This document shows, piece by piece, positions 1 through 6,032 of a stretch of 8,443 nucleotides of DNA; positions within the stretch are counted from its first letter, which is position 1; each line of letters opens with the position of its first letter. This DNA is from Bacteroidota bacterium. Its GTDB lineage: Bacteria > Bacteroidota > Ignavibacteria > UBA10030 > UBA8401. The stretch is taken from positions 1-8,443 of the forward strand of contig JAVBYA010000044.1 in assembly GCA_030824295.1 (NCBI GenBank), given 5' to 3'. A model generated the notes under the pieces. That model had not been told where the DNA came from, ran no database searches, and worked only from the letters and a program-made list of their open reading frames with translations. The position numbers and the translations under genes were made by a program.

Positions 1-1993
1 GGAAGTGCGCCATATCCGCCACGATGTACAGATCGTCCGTAACGGTGGAGAAGAGGGTGTTGAACGTGTCGGCCACATGGACCAGGCCGCTCTTCCGGTC
101 GTCCAGCGCACGCAGGGTGAAGTCGATGCCGGCCACGGTCAGATCGAACACCACGGCCCGCTTGGAGCAGAGACGGATGGAACCGAGCGGCGCGATCTCC
201 ACATTCCCCAGCTGGTGCGCTTTCAGGTATTCGCGCAGATAGAGGGTCTGTCCGCTCGGCGGTGAGACGACAAGAACGTCCGACGCGGCGGTCGTGCCGT
301 TCATCAGCGCATGCTTCACGCAGTCCGCCGCCCGCCGTGCGGAGAGTTCGTTGTACGGCAGGATCTTCTTCTTGCCGATGTACTGCGCGGAGACGGAACG
401 GAGCTCCTCAGTATTGACGATGAAGATGCGTCCTTTCGCTCCCTGCGGGACCGGCGTCTTCTCCAATGCGGCCAGCAGCACCGCTTCGAAGATGTTCACG
501 GCATCCTCCGGCAGTGTCAGTTCGCTCACCACATCGTACGGAAGAAGATTGGTCATGAAGCGGTAGTACTCGCTGTCCTCGTTCTGATAATAGGCAAAGT
601 AGTTCTTCTGCAGCCACATCCGGGCCGCTTCCAGCTGATTGACCGACTGCGGCGGCTGTTCCGTGACGTCGGCGAGGATGAAGCAGCGTTCCTTCGCCAG
701 CGAGGCGAAGAGGAAGAATTGGTCGAGTCCCAGCGCGTGCGCATCATCGATGCAGACGATGTCGAACGACGAGAGGAGCGCGGGCGGCAGCGTGACCGCA
801 TCGTCCGCGACTGTTGCGAAACAGGCGCGCGCGTGCGCCTGCGTGAGCATCGCATTGCGGTCCGGCGCCGGGAAGGTGGTCGCGGCGAATGCTTCGTAGC
901 TCTTCTTGTCGCGCATCGGAACGGGGAGAGCGGTCTCCGTCCGGAACGATTCTTTGGTGATGACGGTGATATGCCCCTTCAGCCGGTCCAGCAGTGCGGT
1001 CTTGTCGCGCACGGCATTCTGCAGTTCTTCCACCGCTTTCTTCCCGGTCCGCATCCGTTCGATCATGGAGGCGTTCTGCATCCTGTTCAGTTCTTCCTTC
1101 GCGCTCTGCAGTTCCGCCGCGGCATCATTGATCTGCTGCTGTTTCTCCCGCAGTTTCTCCTGCAGCTGGTGGATGCGCAGATATTCATGTTCGGCGTTGA
1201 TGATGGCGAAGAGCTTCGTCAGTCCGGTGCGCTGCTCCTGCGTCAGTTCGGATGCCGCGGGAAAGAACTCCGCGGAGTGTTCCGAGCGGAGCATGAGTCC
1301 TTCGTTGTACACGGTGAACGATTCTTCCACGGCAACGGGATTCACTTCCGCGGTCTCTTTGAGGAGTCCGTGCAGACTGCCGGACGAGCCGCCGATGTAG
1401 AGTACGCGCTTCCCTTCGCGGAGTCCATTCAGCACGAGCGATGCGGCGACGCCGGTCTTGCCGCGTTTCCGTTCGCCGATGACGAACGAGATCCGCCGGT
1501 GCATCGACTGGCGGATCGCCTGCTGCTGCGGTACACTGAAGGTGGAAGGGAAGATCGGTTCTTTGGATGCCGGCAGCGCGTTGTCCGGGAATTTCCGTGC
1601 GAACAGTGATGCGGCGATCGGACCGGGTGTCACCGTTGCCCACAGTGCATTCCGCTGCGCGGCGTTCTCCGCCGGGTCCCAGGTGCAATGGAGTTCAGGG
1701 ATGTTCTCCCCGGCATTGAACGGGAAGAGGAGTGAGAGGAACTGGCTCTGCACATCGGCAACGACGGCGGAGAAGGAGAAACGGACAACGGTGCCGACGG
1801 CGCACCGAACGGTCATGGAGGGGACGAACGGATAGTTCTCCGCGATCTCGAACCGGTACACCGTACTGTCCTTGTGCATGACGGTACGTCGACCGTTCGT
1901 CAGGATGGCGCTGTTCGGTAATCGGGAGAGCGATGCGATCTCTTCCGTCTGTGCATGACGGATCGCTTGTATGTGTTCGTCGAGTGATGTCAT
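1..1993 (-). CDS. SF1 (DNA2/NAM7-like) helicase/ATPase-like protein with degenerate motifs, C-terminus cut off by window edge
   Basis: The minus strand is open from an ATG at 1993 to base 1, giving 664 codons with no stop; the C-terminal end lies outside the window. Visible motifs follow the order of superfamily-1 helicases. They are a Q-motif-like QQQAI (about 156-160), Walker A GERKRGKT (173-180), a Walker B/motif II variant DDAH in FDIVCIDDAHAL (410-421), and a motif III variant ADVTEQPP (441-448, compare GDxxQLPP). A motif IV-like VVSPPSGQ follows at 575-582. Residues 269-338 form a charged, probably coiled-coil insert rich in Glu, Lys and Gln. Where DNA2/NAM7 proteins carry QGxE (motif V) and a VAxTRA arginine (motif VI), this protein has RLCSKRAVVF (607-616) and VADTFNTLF (640-648). 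The key Gln and Arg are therefore not evident. The family assignment is mine from motif order. Nucleic-acid unwinding is uncertain because of the lost motifs, and a nucleotide-binding regulatory or scaffold role is equally possible. The start is supported by a promoter ending about 38 bp upstream; no Shine-Dalgarno sequence is seen. Confidence 0.82.
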   Translation of the reverse strand, partial: MTSLDEHIQAIRHAQTEEIASLSRLPNSAILTNGRRTVMHKDSTVYRFEIAENYPFVPSMTVRCAVGTVVRFSFSAVVADVQSQFLSLLFPFNAGENIPELHCTWDPAENAAQRNALWATVTPGPIAASLFARKFPDNALPASKEPIFPSTFSVPQQQAIRQSMHRRISFVIGERKRGKTGVAASLVLNGLREGKRVLYIGGSSGSLHGLLKETAEVNPVAVEESFTVYNEGLMLRSEHSAEFFPAASELTQEQRTGLTKLFAIINAEHEYLRIHQLQEKLREKQQQINDAAAELQSAKEELNRMQNASMIERMRTGKKAVEELQNAVRDKTALLDRLKGHITVITKESFRTETALPVPMRDKKSYEAFAATTFPAPDRNAMLTQAHARACFATVADDAVTLPPALLSSFDIVCIDDAHALGLDQFFLFASLAKERCFILADVTEQPPQSVNQLEAARMWLQKNYFAYYQNEDSEYYRFMTNLLPYDVVSELTLPEDAVNIFEAVLLAALEKTPVPQGAKGRIFIVNTEELRSVSAQYIGKKKILPYNELSARRAADCVKHALMNGTTAASDVLVVSPPSGQTLYLREYLKAHQLGNVEIAPLGSIRLCSKRAVVFDLTVAGIDFTLRALDDRKSGLVHVADTFNTLFSTVTDDLYIVADMAHF

Positions 1994-2037
1994 TGGATGT
2001 GCGGAGTGAATGCGTGCGGTGATGTTTTCCCCGGTAG

Positions 2038-2066
2038 AGGTTACCAAAATCGAGGGTGAAAGTCAA
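2038..2066 (-). promoter_or_regulatory. Putative sigma70-type promoter of the helicase-like gene
   Basis: On the minus strand, TTGACT (2061-2066) is followed after exactly 17 bp by TAACCT (2038-2043). The -35 box matches TTGACA at 5 of 6 positions. The -10 box matches TATAAT at only 3 of 6, so this is a moderate call. A start near 2031 would leave a leader of about 38 nt before the ATG at 1993. It lies downstream of the csp terminator, so the helicase-like gene should have its own transcript. Confidence 0.45.
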
Positions 2067-2100
2067 CGATAGTGCGGCGGGGCGGACGGCGCTGCTTTAA

Positions 2101-2135
2101 AACAGAACACCCCGCGCGAGGCGGGGTGCACTGTT
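2101..2135 (-). terminator. Rho-independent terminator of the cold-shock gene
   Basis: A perfect 8-bp stem, CACCCCGC (2108-2115) with GCGGGGTG (2121-2128), closes a 5-nt loop. It is extended, across a 2x2 internal mismatch, by a second 5-bp stem AACAG (2101-2105)/CTGTT (2131-2135). On the minus strand the hairpin ends in a short run of four T. It begins 17 nt after the csp stop codon, so it ends the csp transcript before the helicase-like gene. Confidence 0.85.
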
Positions 2136-2152
2136 CAAGCAACAGATTCGTA

Positions 2153-2356
2153 TCAACCGATGGTACGAACGTTTGCAGCCTGCAGTCCTTTCGGACCCTG
2201 TTCAACGTCGAATTCGACTTTGTCGCCTTCGTTAAGGTTTTTGTACCCTTCGCCGACGATCGCTTTGAAGTGCACGAATACATCTTCGCCGTTCGGGCGG
2301 GAGATGAAACCAAAACCTTTGGTTCCGTTGAACCATTTGACTGTTCCTTTTTCCAT
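2153..2356 (-). CDS. Cold-shock protein (CspA family), single CSD domain
   Basis: This 67-residue protein is a complete cold-shock domain, the usual length for the family. It carries the two RNA-binding motifs RNP1 KGFGFI (13-18) and RNP2 VFVHF (26-30), and the typical opening MEKGTVKWFN. By family knowledge it is a cytoplasmic single-stranded RNA/DNA-binding chaperone that melts RNA secondary structure; cold induction itself cannot be read from the sequence. I chose the ATG at 2356 over an in-frame ATG nine bases upstream. The minus-strand AAGGA lies about 8 nt before it, whereas it directly abuts the upstream ATG, and family members begin MxxGTVKWF. The gene is monocistronic, with its own terminator downstream and a long divergent spacer upstream. 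Which part of the spacer is its 5' leader is unclear. Confidence 0.96.
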   Translation of the reverse strand: MEKGTVKWFNGTKGFGFISRPNGEDVFVHFKAIVGEGYKNLNEGDKVEFDVEQGPKGLQAANVRTIG

Positions 2357-2475
2357 GGAACACATCCTTTCATTATATGTTGTCCGGCAAAGACCTCCGG
2401 ACTGGTGTACCCCGAGAATACCAGCTAACTTACGTTCGCTTTAAACTGCAAAAGCGGTTTCTCGATATGATGGTG

Positions 2476-2490
2476 TGTTCTGGAAGAACA
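2476..2490. promoter_or_regulatory. Perfect 15-bp palindrome, possible operator
   Basis: TGTTCT (2476-2481), a 3-bp centre, then AGAACA (2485-2490) form an exact inverted repeat that does not extend further. Six-base half-sites with an odd-length centre are typical of dimeric repressor operators. The site lies about 120 bp upstream of the csp start, inside the possible csp leader. It could instead be a small RNA hairpin or chance. No regulator gene is next to it. Confidence 0.25.
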
Positions 2491-2550
2491 GGAATAACGA
2501 TCCATCAAACTGTAAAACAAGCGGCTCTTAGCAACGTTACTGAGCAGAAG

Positions 2551-2564
2551 GCTCCCGAAGGAGC
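2551..2564 (-). promoter_or_regulatory. UUCG-tetraloop hairpin in the possible csp leader
   Basis: Read on the minus strand, GCTCC-TTCG-GGAGC gives a 5-bp stem closed by C(UUCG)G, one of the most stable RNA tetraloops. It is not followed by a T-run, so it is not an intrinsic terminator. If the csp transcript starts upstream of it, the hairpin would be part of a structured 5' leader. Whether it is transcribed at all is not shown. Confidence 0.3.
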
Positions 2565-2662
2565 TATTACGGTGTACTGTTAATTGACGTGTGAAAGATA
2601 CATTGCACAATCCACTTTTCCTATACCTGATGCAAATTATTTTTTCCCCATACTCCAAACCG

Positions 2663-2697
2663 TTGAATTTCGGGCAAAAAAGGCTACATTCTATAAT
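2663..2697 (+). promoter_or_regulatory. Candidate ilvD promoter
   Basis: TTGAAT (2663-2668) is followed after 16 bp by TACATT (2685-2690), and a perfect TATAAT lies at 2692-2697. The first pairing has acceptable spacing. The TATAAT has no good -35 at 17 bp. Either choice puts transcription start near 2697-2704, a leader of roughly 33-40 nt before the ilvD ATG. Nothing resembling a branched-chain leader peptide or attenuator is visible in so short a leader. Confidence 0.35.
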
Positions 2698-2736
2698 AAA
2701 ATAACATTGTCCAACCCGCCACTTAACCCCTTGACC

Positions 2737-4413
2737 ATGAATAACGAACGCAGCAGGACCATCACCCAGGGAACCAACCGGACGCCCAACCGCGCCATGC
2801 TCCGCGCTGTGGGGTTCGGCGACAACGATTTCGAGAAACCGATCGTCGGTGTGGCGAACGGTTTCTCCACCATCACGCCGTGCAATATGGGACTCAACGA
2901 ATTGACCGCGGCCGCAGAACGGGGGATCCGTGAAGCGGGAGGGATGCCGCAGAGTTTCGGCACCATCACCGCCAGCGACGGCATCGCGATGGGAACGGAA
3001 GGGATGAAGTTCTCGCTCGTGTCGCGCGAAGTGATCGCGGATTCCATCGAGACCGCGTGCAACGCGCAATGCATGGACGGTGTGATCGCCGTTGGCGGCT
3101 GCGACAAGAACATGCCGGGCGGGATGATCGCCATGGCGCGCATGAACATCCCTGCCGTGTACGTGTACGGCGGCACCATCAAACCGGGACACCATCCGAA
3201 GGACGGGCGGGACCTGAACATCGTCAGCGCGTTCGAAGCGGTGGGACAGTACAGCGCGGGGAAGATCACCGCAGAAGAATTGAAAGAAGTGGAATGCTTC
3301 TCCTGTCCGGGCGCCGGCTCGTGCGGCGGTATGTACACCGCGAACACGATGTCCTCCGCGTTCGAAGCGATGGGCATGAGCCTGATGTATTCCTCCACCA
3401 TGTCCGCCGAGGATGCAGAGAAAGCGCAGAGCGCGCAGGAGTCTGGCCGCGTACTGATGGGTGCATTGAAGAAGAACATCCGTCCGCTCGACATTATCAC
3501 GCGCAAGTCGATCGAGAACGCCATCACCGTCATCAACGCCATCGGCGGCTCGACGAATGCGGTGCTCCACTTTCTGGCGATCGCGCATGCGGCGAAGGTA
3601 CCGCTCACCATCGACGATTTCGAAACGCTGCGCAAGAAGGTACCGGTGCTGTGCGACCTGAAGCCGAGCGGGAAGTATCTCGTGGTCGATTTCCACAAGG
3701 CCGGCGGCGTGCCGCAGGTGATGAAGATGCTGCTGGTGAACGGACTGCTGCACGGGGACTGCATGACCGTGACCGGCGAGACGATCGCCGAAGTACTGAA
3801 GGACGTCCCTGCCGAACCGCGCGCGGACCAGTCCGTGATCCATCCCTTCAACGCACCGCTCTATAAAGAGGGACATCTCGTCATCCTGAAAGGGAACCTG
3901 GCAACGGAAGGGGCGGTGGCGAAAGTGACCGGCGTGAAACAGCCGAGCATCACCGGACCGGCGCGCGTGTTCGATTCCGAAGAGCTTGCGATGGAGGCGA
4001 TCACCCAGCGGCGCATCGCCGCCGGCGATGTGGTGGTGATCCGGTACGAAGGACCGAAAGGGGGACCCGGCATGCGCGAGATGCTCGCGCCGACCTCCGC
4101 CATCATCGGTGCGGGACTCGGCGATAAGGTCGGGCTCGTTACGGACGGACGGTTCTCCGGCGGAACGTACGGCATGGTCGTGGGGCATGTTGCTCCCGAA
4201 GCGGCGGTCGGCGGTACGATCGCGCTCATCCACGAAGGGGACAGCGTCACGATCGATGCCACGAAGAATCTGCTCACGCTGAATGTGGACGATACGGAGA
4301 TCGCGCGTCGCAGAGCGGCGTGGACCCCGCGTCCCATCCGTTACGACCGCGGTGTGATGGCGAAGTATGCGAAGCTCGTCTCGACCAGTTCGCTCGGCGC
4401 CGTGACGGATTAA
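2737..4413 (+). CDS. ilvD: Dihydroxyacid dehydratase (IlvD)
   Basis: The 558-residue product has the usual length of IlvD, which dehydrates 2,3-dihydroxy-isovalerate and 2,3-dihydroxy-3-methylvalerate to 2-keto acids in cytoplasmic valine and isoleucine synthesis. Both family signatures are present: GGCDKNMPGG (120-129) and GLVTDGRFSGGT (466-477). C49 (TPCN), C122 (GCDKN) and C196 (GSCGGMYTANTM) sit where the iron-sulfur cluster ligands of the family lie. S474 in GRFSGG matches the catalytic serine. K124, next to the Mg-binding aspartate, matches the lysine that is carbamylated in characterised DHADs. Having all three cysteines favours IlvD over sugar-acid dehydratase relatives only weakly; the overall sequence fits IlvD best. 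The ATG at 2737 is chosen because the family N-terminus aligns here, although no Shine-Dalgarno sequence precedes it. No ilvB, ilvN, ilvC or leu genes are in the window, so it stands alone. It is followed by a repeat element, not a clear terminator. Confidence 0.97.
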   Translation: MNNERSRTITQGTNRTPNRAMLRAVGFGDNDFEKPIVGVANGFSTITPCNMGLNELTAAAERGIREAGGMPQSFGTITASDGIAMGTEGMKFSLVSREVIADSIETACNAQCMDGVIAVGGCDKNMPGGMIAMARMNIPAVYVYGGTIKPGHHPKDGRDLNIVSAFEAVGQYSAGKITAEELKEVECFSCPGAGSCGGMYTANTMSSAFEAMGMSLMYSSTMSAEDAEKAQSAQESGRVLMGALKKNIRPLDIITRKSIENAITVINAIGGSTNAVLHFLAIAHAAKVPLTIDDFETLRKKVPVLCDLKPSGKYLVVDFHKAGGVPQVMKMLLVNGLLHGDCMTVTGETIAEVLKDVPAEPRADQSVIHPFNAPLYKEGHLVILKGNLATEGAVAKVTGVKQPSITGPARVFDSEELAMEAITQRRIAAGDVVVIRYEGPKGGPGMREMLAPTSAIIGAGLGDKVGLVTDGRFSGGTYGMVVGHVAPEAAVGGTIALIHEGDSVTIDATKNLLTLNVDDTEIARRRAAWTPRPIRYDRGVMAKYAKLVSTSSLGAVTD

Positions 4414-4427
4414 TGATTGATGAGTTC

Positions 4428-4561
4428 TGGAAGTCATCTCAAAAATGGAATATAGGTCAACGAAGTCGCACTGAGCGTAGTCGAAGTGCGACATTTCGCA
4501 TGAATTGTGCTTCGACTACGCTCAGCACAACAACGATACTGGGTTTTTGAGATGACCTCTA
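4428..4561. repeat. MITE-like palindromic element, copy 1 (134 bp)
   Basis: The termini are TGGAAGTCATCTCAAAAA (4428-4445) and TTTTTGAGATGACCTCTA (4544-4561), inverted repeats matching at 16 of 18 positions, 13 of them consecutive (4433-4445/4544-4556). Inside is a perfect 16-bp inverted pair, CTGAGCGTAGTCGAAG (4471-4486) and CTTCGACTACGCTCAG (4510-4525). A further hairpin is GTCGCACT (4465-4472)/AGTGCGAC (4485-4492). There is no coding capacity and no obvious target-site duplication. It begins 14 bp after the ilvD stop and may act as the ilvD 3' structure. Copy 2 lies at 7593-7767. Confidence 0.75.
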
Positions 4562-4570
4562 GTAAAATCA

Positions 4571-4618
4571 AGATTGCTTCGCCACCCTTCGACTTCGCTC
4601 AGGGCGGCTCGCAATGAC
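4571..4618. repeat. Imperfect palindrome with the same CTTCGACTWCGCTCAG core
   Basis: The stretch opens AGATTGCTTCGCC and closes GGCTCGCAATGAC, which pair imperfectly. Its centre, CTTCGACTTCGCTCAG (4587-4602), differs at one base from the cores inside the element just upstream. The ends resemble the intergenic 'GTCATTGCGAG...GCAATCT' palindromes common in Bacteroidota-type genomes; that link is from memory. It lacks the TAGAGG-type terminal repeats, so I list it as a separate unit. Confidence 0.6.
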
Positions 4619-4725
4619 TCTACTTTAAATATTTCAGAGGTCTCACTATAATAGTAAGCAGGAATGCTTCCACGAGAACAGACGTCTTATAGAGTACCTT
4701 AAATACGGGATATTCGGGGTGCCGA

Positions 4726-4757
4726 TTTGTTTTCCACCGCCGGGATGTGTATTTTTG
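4726..4757 (+). promoter_or_regulatory. Bacteroidota-type -33/-7 promoter upstream of the serine hydrolase gene
   Basis: TTTG (4726-4729) and an exact TAnnTTTG match, TATTTTTG (4750-4757), are separated by 20 bp, within the spacing known for Bacteroidota primary-sigma promoters. Transcription would start near 4762, giving a leader of about 50 nt for the gene at 4812. The leader opens with the stem-loop at 4761-4783. This is the clearest clade-specific signal in the window. Confidence 0.55.
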
Positions 4758-4760
4758 TAG

Positions 4761-4790
4761 AGGCATCCTGTCACGGGATGCCTTTCTTTA
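4761..4790 (+). terminator. Stem-loop with U-rich tail in the leader of the serine hydrolase gene
   Basis: AGGCATCC (4761-4768) and GGATGCCT (4776-4783) form a perfect 8-bp stem with a 7-nt loop, followed by TTCTTTATC. The shape is that of a moderate intrinsic terminator. It sits 28 bp before the ATG at 4812 and directly after the -7 promoter box. It could be a terminator of upstream transcription, an attenuator, or a 5'-end stabilising hairpin; the sequence does not decide. Confidence 0.5.
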
Positions 4791-4811
4791 TCATGTCCTA
4801 ACGAGAGGTCG

Positions 4812-5933
4812 ATGGCTCAGTTGTTTCTGCTTGTTCTTCTTCAATTATCCGCATTTCCCTTCTTTTCCGACAAGGGATCCCCTGCGGTTTCGACCGACCT
4901 TTCTCCGACCGCCATTCCCCGTTCCGTTGTCATCGCCGAGCGGTTCGATTCGCTGTTCAACGACGTCGCCCGCCGGAAAGGCTTCAACGGCAATGTGCTG
5001 GTGGGAATGCAGGGGACGGCCATCTATAAAAGCTCTTTCGGATATTCGGACCTGAAGACCCGCGAACCGCTCAATATCAAGTCGGTCTTCCAGATCGCTT
5101 CCGTATCCAAGCAGTTCACCGCCGTTGCCATCATGATGCTGCAGGAACAGGGGAAACTGGAGTATACCGACACTGTGCAGAAATTCCTTCCCGAATTCCC
5201 CTATAAGAATATCACCATCAAGCAGCTGCTTTCCCACCGCTCCGGTCTCCCGAACTATATGTACTTCTCCGGTAAATACTGGAAGAAGAAAGGGGAATAT
5301 ATGACCAACGAGCAGGTGCTGGCGCAGATGGTCAAATACAAACCGCGTCCGGAATACCTGCCGGACCGGCGGTACAAGTACAGCAATACCGGGTATGCGA
5401 TGCTGGCATTGATCGTGGAGCGGATCTCCGGACTGCCGTTCGACGAGTTCATGGAGCAGAACATCTTCCAGCCGCTGAACATGCAGAGCACCTTCGTCTA
5501 CAATCCGCGCAACCGCAAGACGCTGGAATACGAGACCAAAGGATACAACAAGAACCGACGGAAGGCGCCGATCGATTTTCTGGACGGGGTCACCGGGGAC
5601 AAGGGGATCTTTTCGACGGTGGAGGATATGTTCCTGTGGGACCAGGCGCTCTATTCCGACAAGCTGGTGAAACAATCCACACTCGAAGAAGCGTTCACGC
5701 CGTCCAGCTACGATTACAAGCGGGACAATAATTACGGCTACGGATTCCGTCTGGACACGCTCTCCGACGGCAGCCGCATTGTCTACCACGGCGGATGGTG
5801 GCGCGGGTACAATTCCCTCTTCGTCCGCCGTCTGACCGATCACACGACCATCATCATCCTCTGCAACAAAGTGAACTGGAGCTTCGGCGAGATCGAGGAC
5901 CTGATGCAGATGGTCGATGCCGGCGATCTCTGA
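4812..5933 (+). CDS. Exported serine hydrolase, class C beta-lactamase/PBP-like family
   Basis: The 373-residue protein has the three active-site motifs of the PF00144 family: SxxK as SVSK (97-100, nucleophile S97), YxN as YSN (190-192), and HGG (326-328) in place of KTG. Also typical are FQIASVSKQFTA and LLSHRSGLPNY (139-149). Residues 1-18 are hydrophobic (LFLLVLLQLSAFPFF) and look like a signal peptide, though without the usual basic n-region, so the exact start is less sure. No lipobox is seen. The start at 4812 has GAGAGG only 3 nt upstream, a poor spacing. The family includes AmpC beta-lactamases, D-alanyl peptidases and esterases. HGG instead of KTG is common in the esterase/peptidase-like members, so antibiotic hydrolysis should not be assumed. 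A peptide or ester hydrolase acting outside the cytoplasmic membrane is the safest reading. The next gene follows after 99 bp. Confidence 0.9.
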   Translation: MAQLFLLVLLQLSAFPFFSDKGSPAVSTDLSPTAIPRSVVIAERFDSLFNDVARRKGFNGNVLVGMQGTAIYKSSFGYSDLKTREPLNIKSVFQIASVSKQFTAVAIMMLQEQGKLEYTDTVQKFLPEFPYKNITIKQLLSHRSGLPNYMYFSGKYWKKKGEYMTNEQVLAQMVKYKPRPEYLPDRRYKYSNTGYAMLALIVERISGLPFDEFMEQNIFQPLNMQSTFVYNPRNRKTLEYETKGYNKNRRKAPIDFLDGVTGDKGIFSTVEDMFLWDQALYSDKLVKQSTLEEAFTPSSYDYKRDNNYGYGFRLDTLSDGSRIVYHGGWWRGYNSLFVRRLTDHTTIIILCNKVNWSFGEIEDLMQMVDAGDL

Positions 5934-5957
5934 CGCGCGCTGTTGCCGTTTCGTTCC

Positions 5958-5986
5958 TTGACTTTGTAAACGGAATTGCGGAAATT
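5958..5986 (+). promoter_or_regulatory. Weak candidate promoter for the duplicated membrane protein gene
   Basis: TTGACT (5958-5963) is followed after 17 bp by GAAATT (5981-5986), only 3 of 6 with TATAAT. It shares TTGACTTT and a similar leader length (about 40 nt) with the helicase-gene promoter at 2038-2066. A small hairpin, TGCGG (5977-5981)/CCGCA (5988-5992) followed by GTTATTT, overlaps it and could be a weak terminator of the preceding gene. Confidence 0.25.
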
Positions 5987-6032
5987 CCCGCAGTTATTTC
6001 CCACCACATCACAACAACTACAGGAGTTTTTC

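Larger units (their letters stand above)
2357..2736. other. 380-bp divergent spacer between csp and ilvD
   Basis: No coding region is supported here. It must hold the control regions of two divergent genes, csp (leftward) and ilvD (rightward), and is visibly more AT-rich than the flanking genes. Identified inside it are a 15-bp perfect palindrome, a UUCG-capped hairpin and a candidate ilvD promoter, each listed separately. No convincing csp promoter was found. A TATAAT on the minus strand just before csp is too close to the start codon. A TAATTTG (one base short of TAnnTTTG) near 2634-2640 would imply a leader of about 270 nt. Confidence 0.6.

Noticed and set aside
311..1609. 432-codon plus-strand open frame opposite the helicase-like gene
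   Set aside because: Its product is rich in Arg, Glu and His with no recognisable domain. The minus-strand frame is open over the whole 664 codons and shows ordered helicase motifs, so the plus frame is an antisense shadow in GC-rich coding DNA.
2370..2376. TATAAT on the minus strand just upstream of csp
   Set aside because: Transcription from it would start within the Shine-Dalgarno region, leaving almost no leader, and there is no -35 box at 17 bp. Probably chance in AT-rich sequence.
2425..4494. 689-codon minus-strand open frame across ilvD
   Set aside because: It is antisense to a fully conserved ilvD, its product is low-complexity in His, Arg and Asp, and it runs through the spacer and into the repeat element. 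No start signal is seen.
4634..4650. CAGAGGTCTCACTATAA, resembling a third TAGAGGTCATCTCAAAAA-type end
   Set aside because: It needs a three-base deletion to align and has no partner end nearby, so I do not count it as a member of the repeat family.
4845..5843. 332-codon minus-strand open frame across the serine hydrolase gene
   Set aside because: The plus strand carries all three active-site motifs of the hydrolase family. The antisense product has no domain character.
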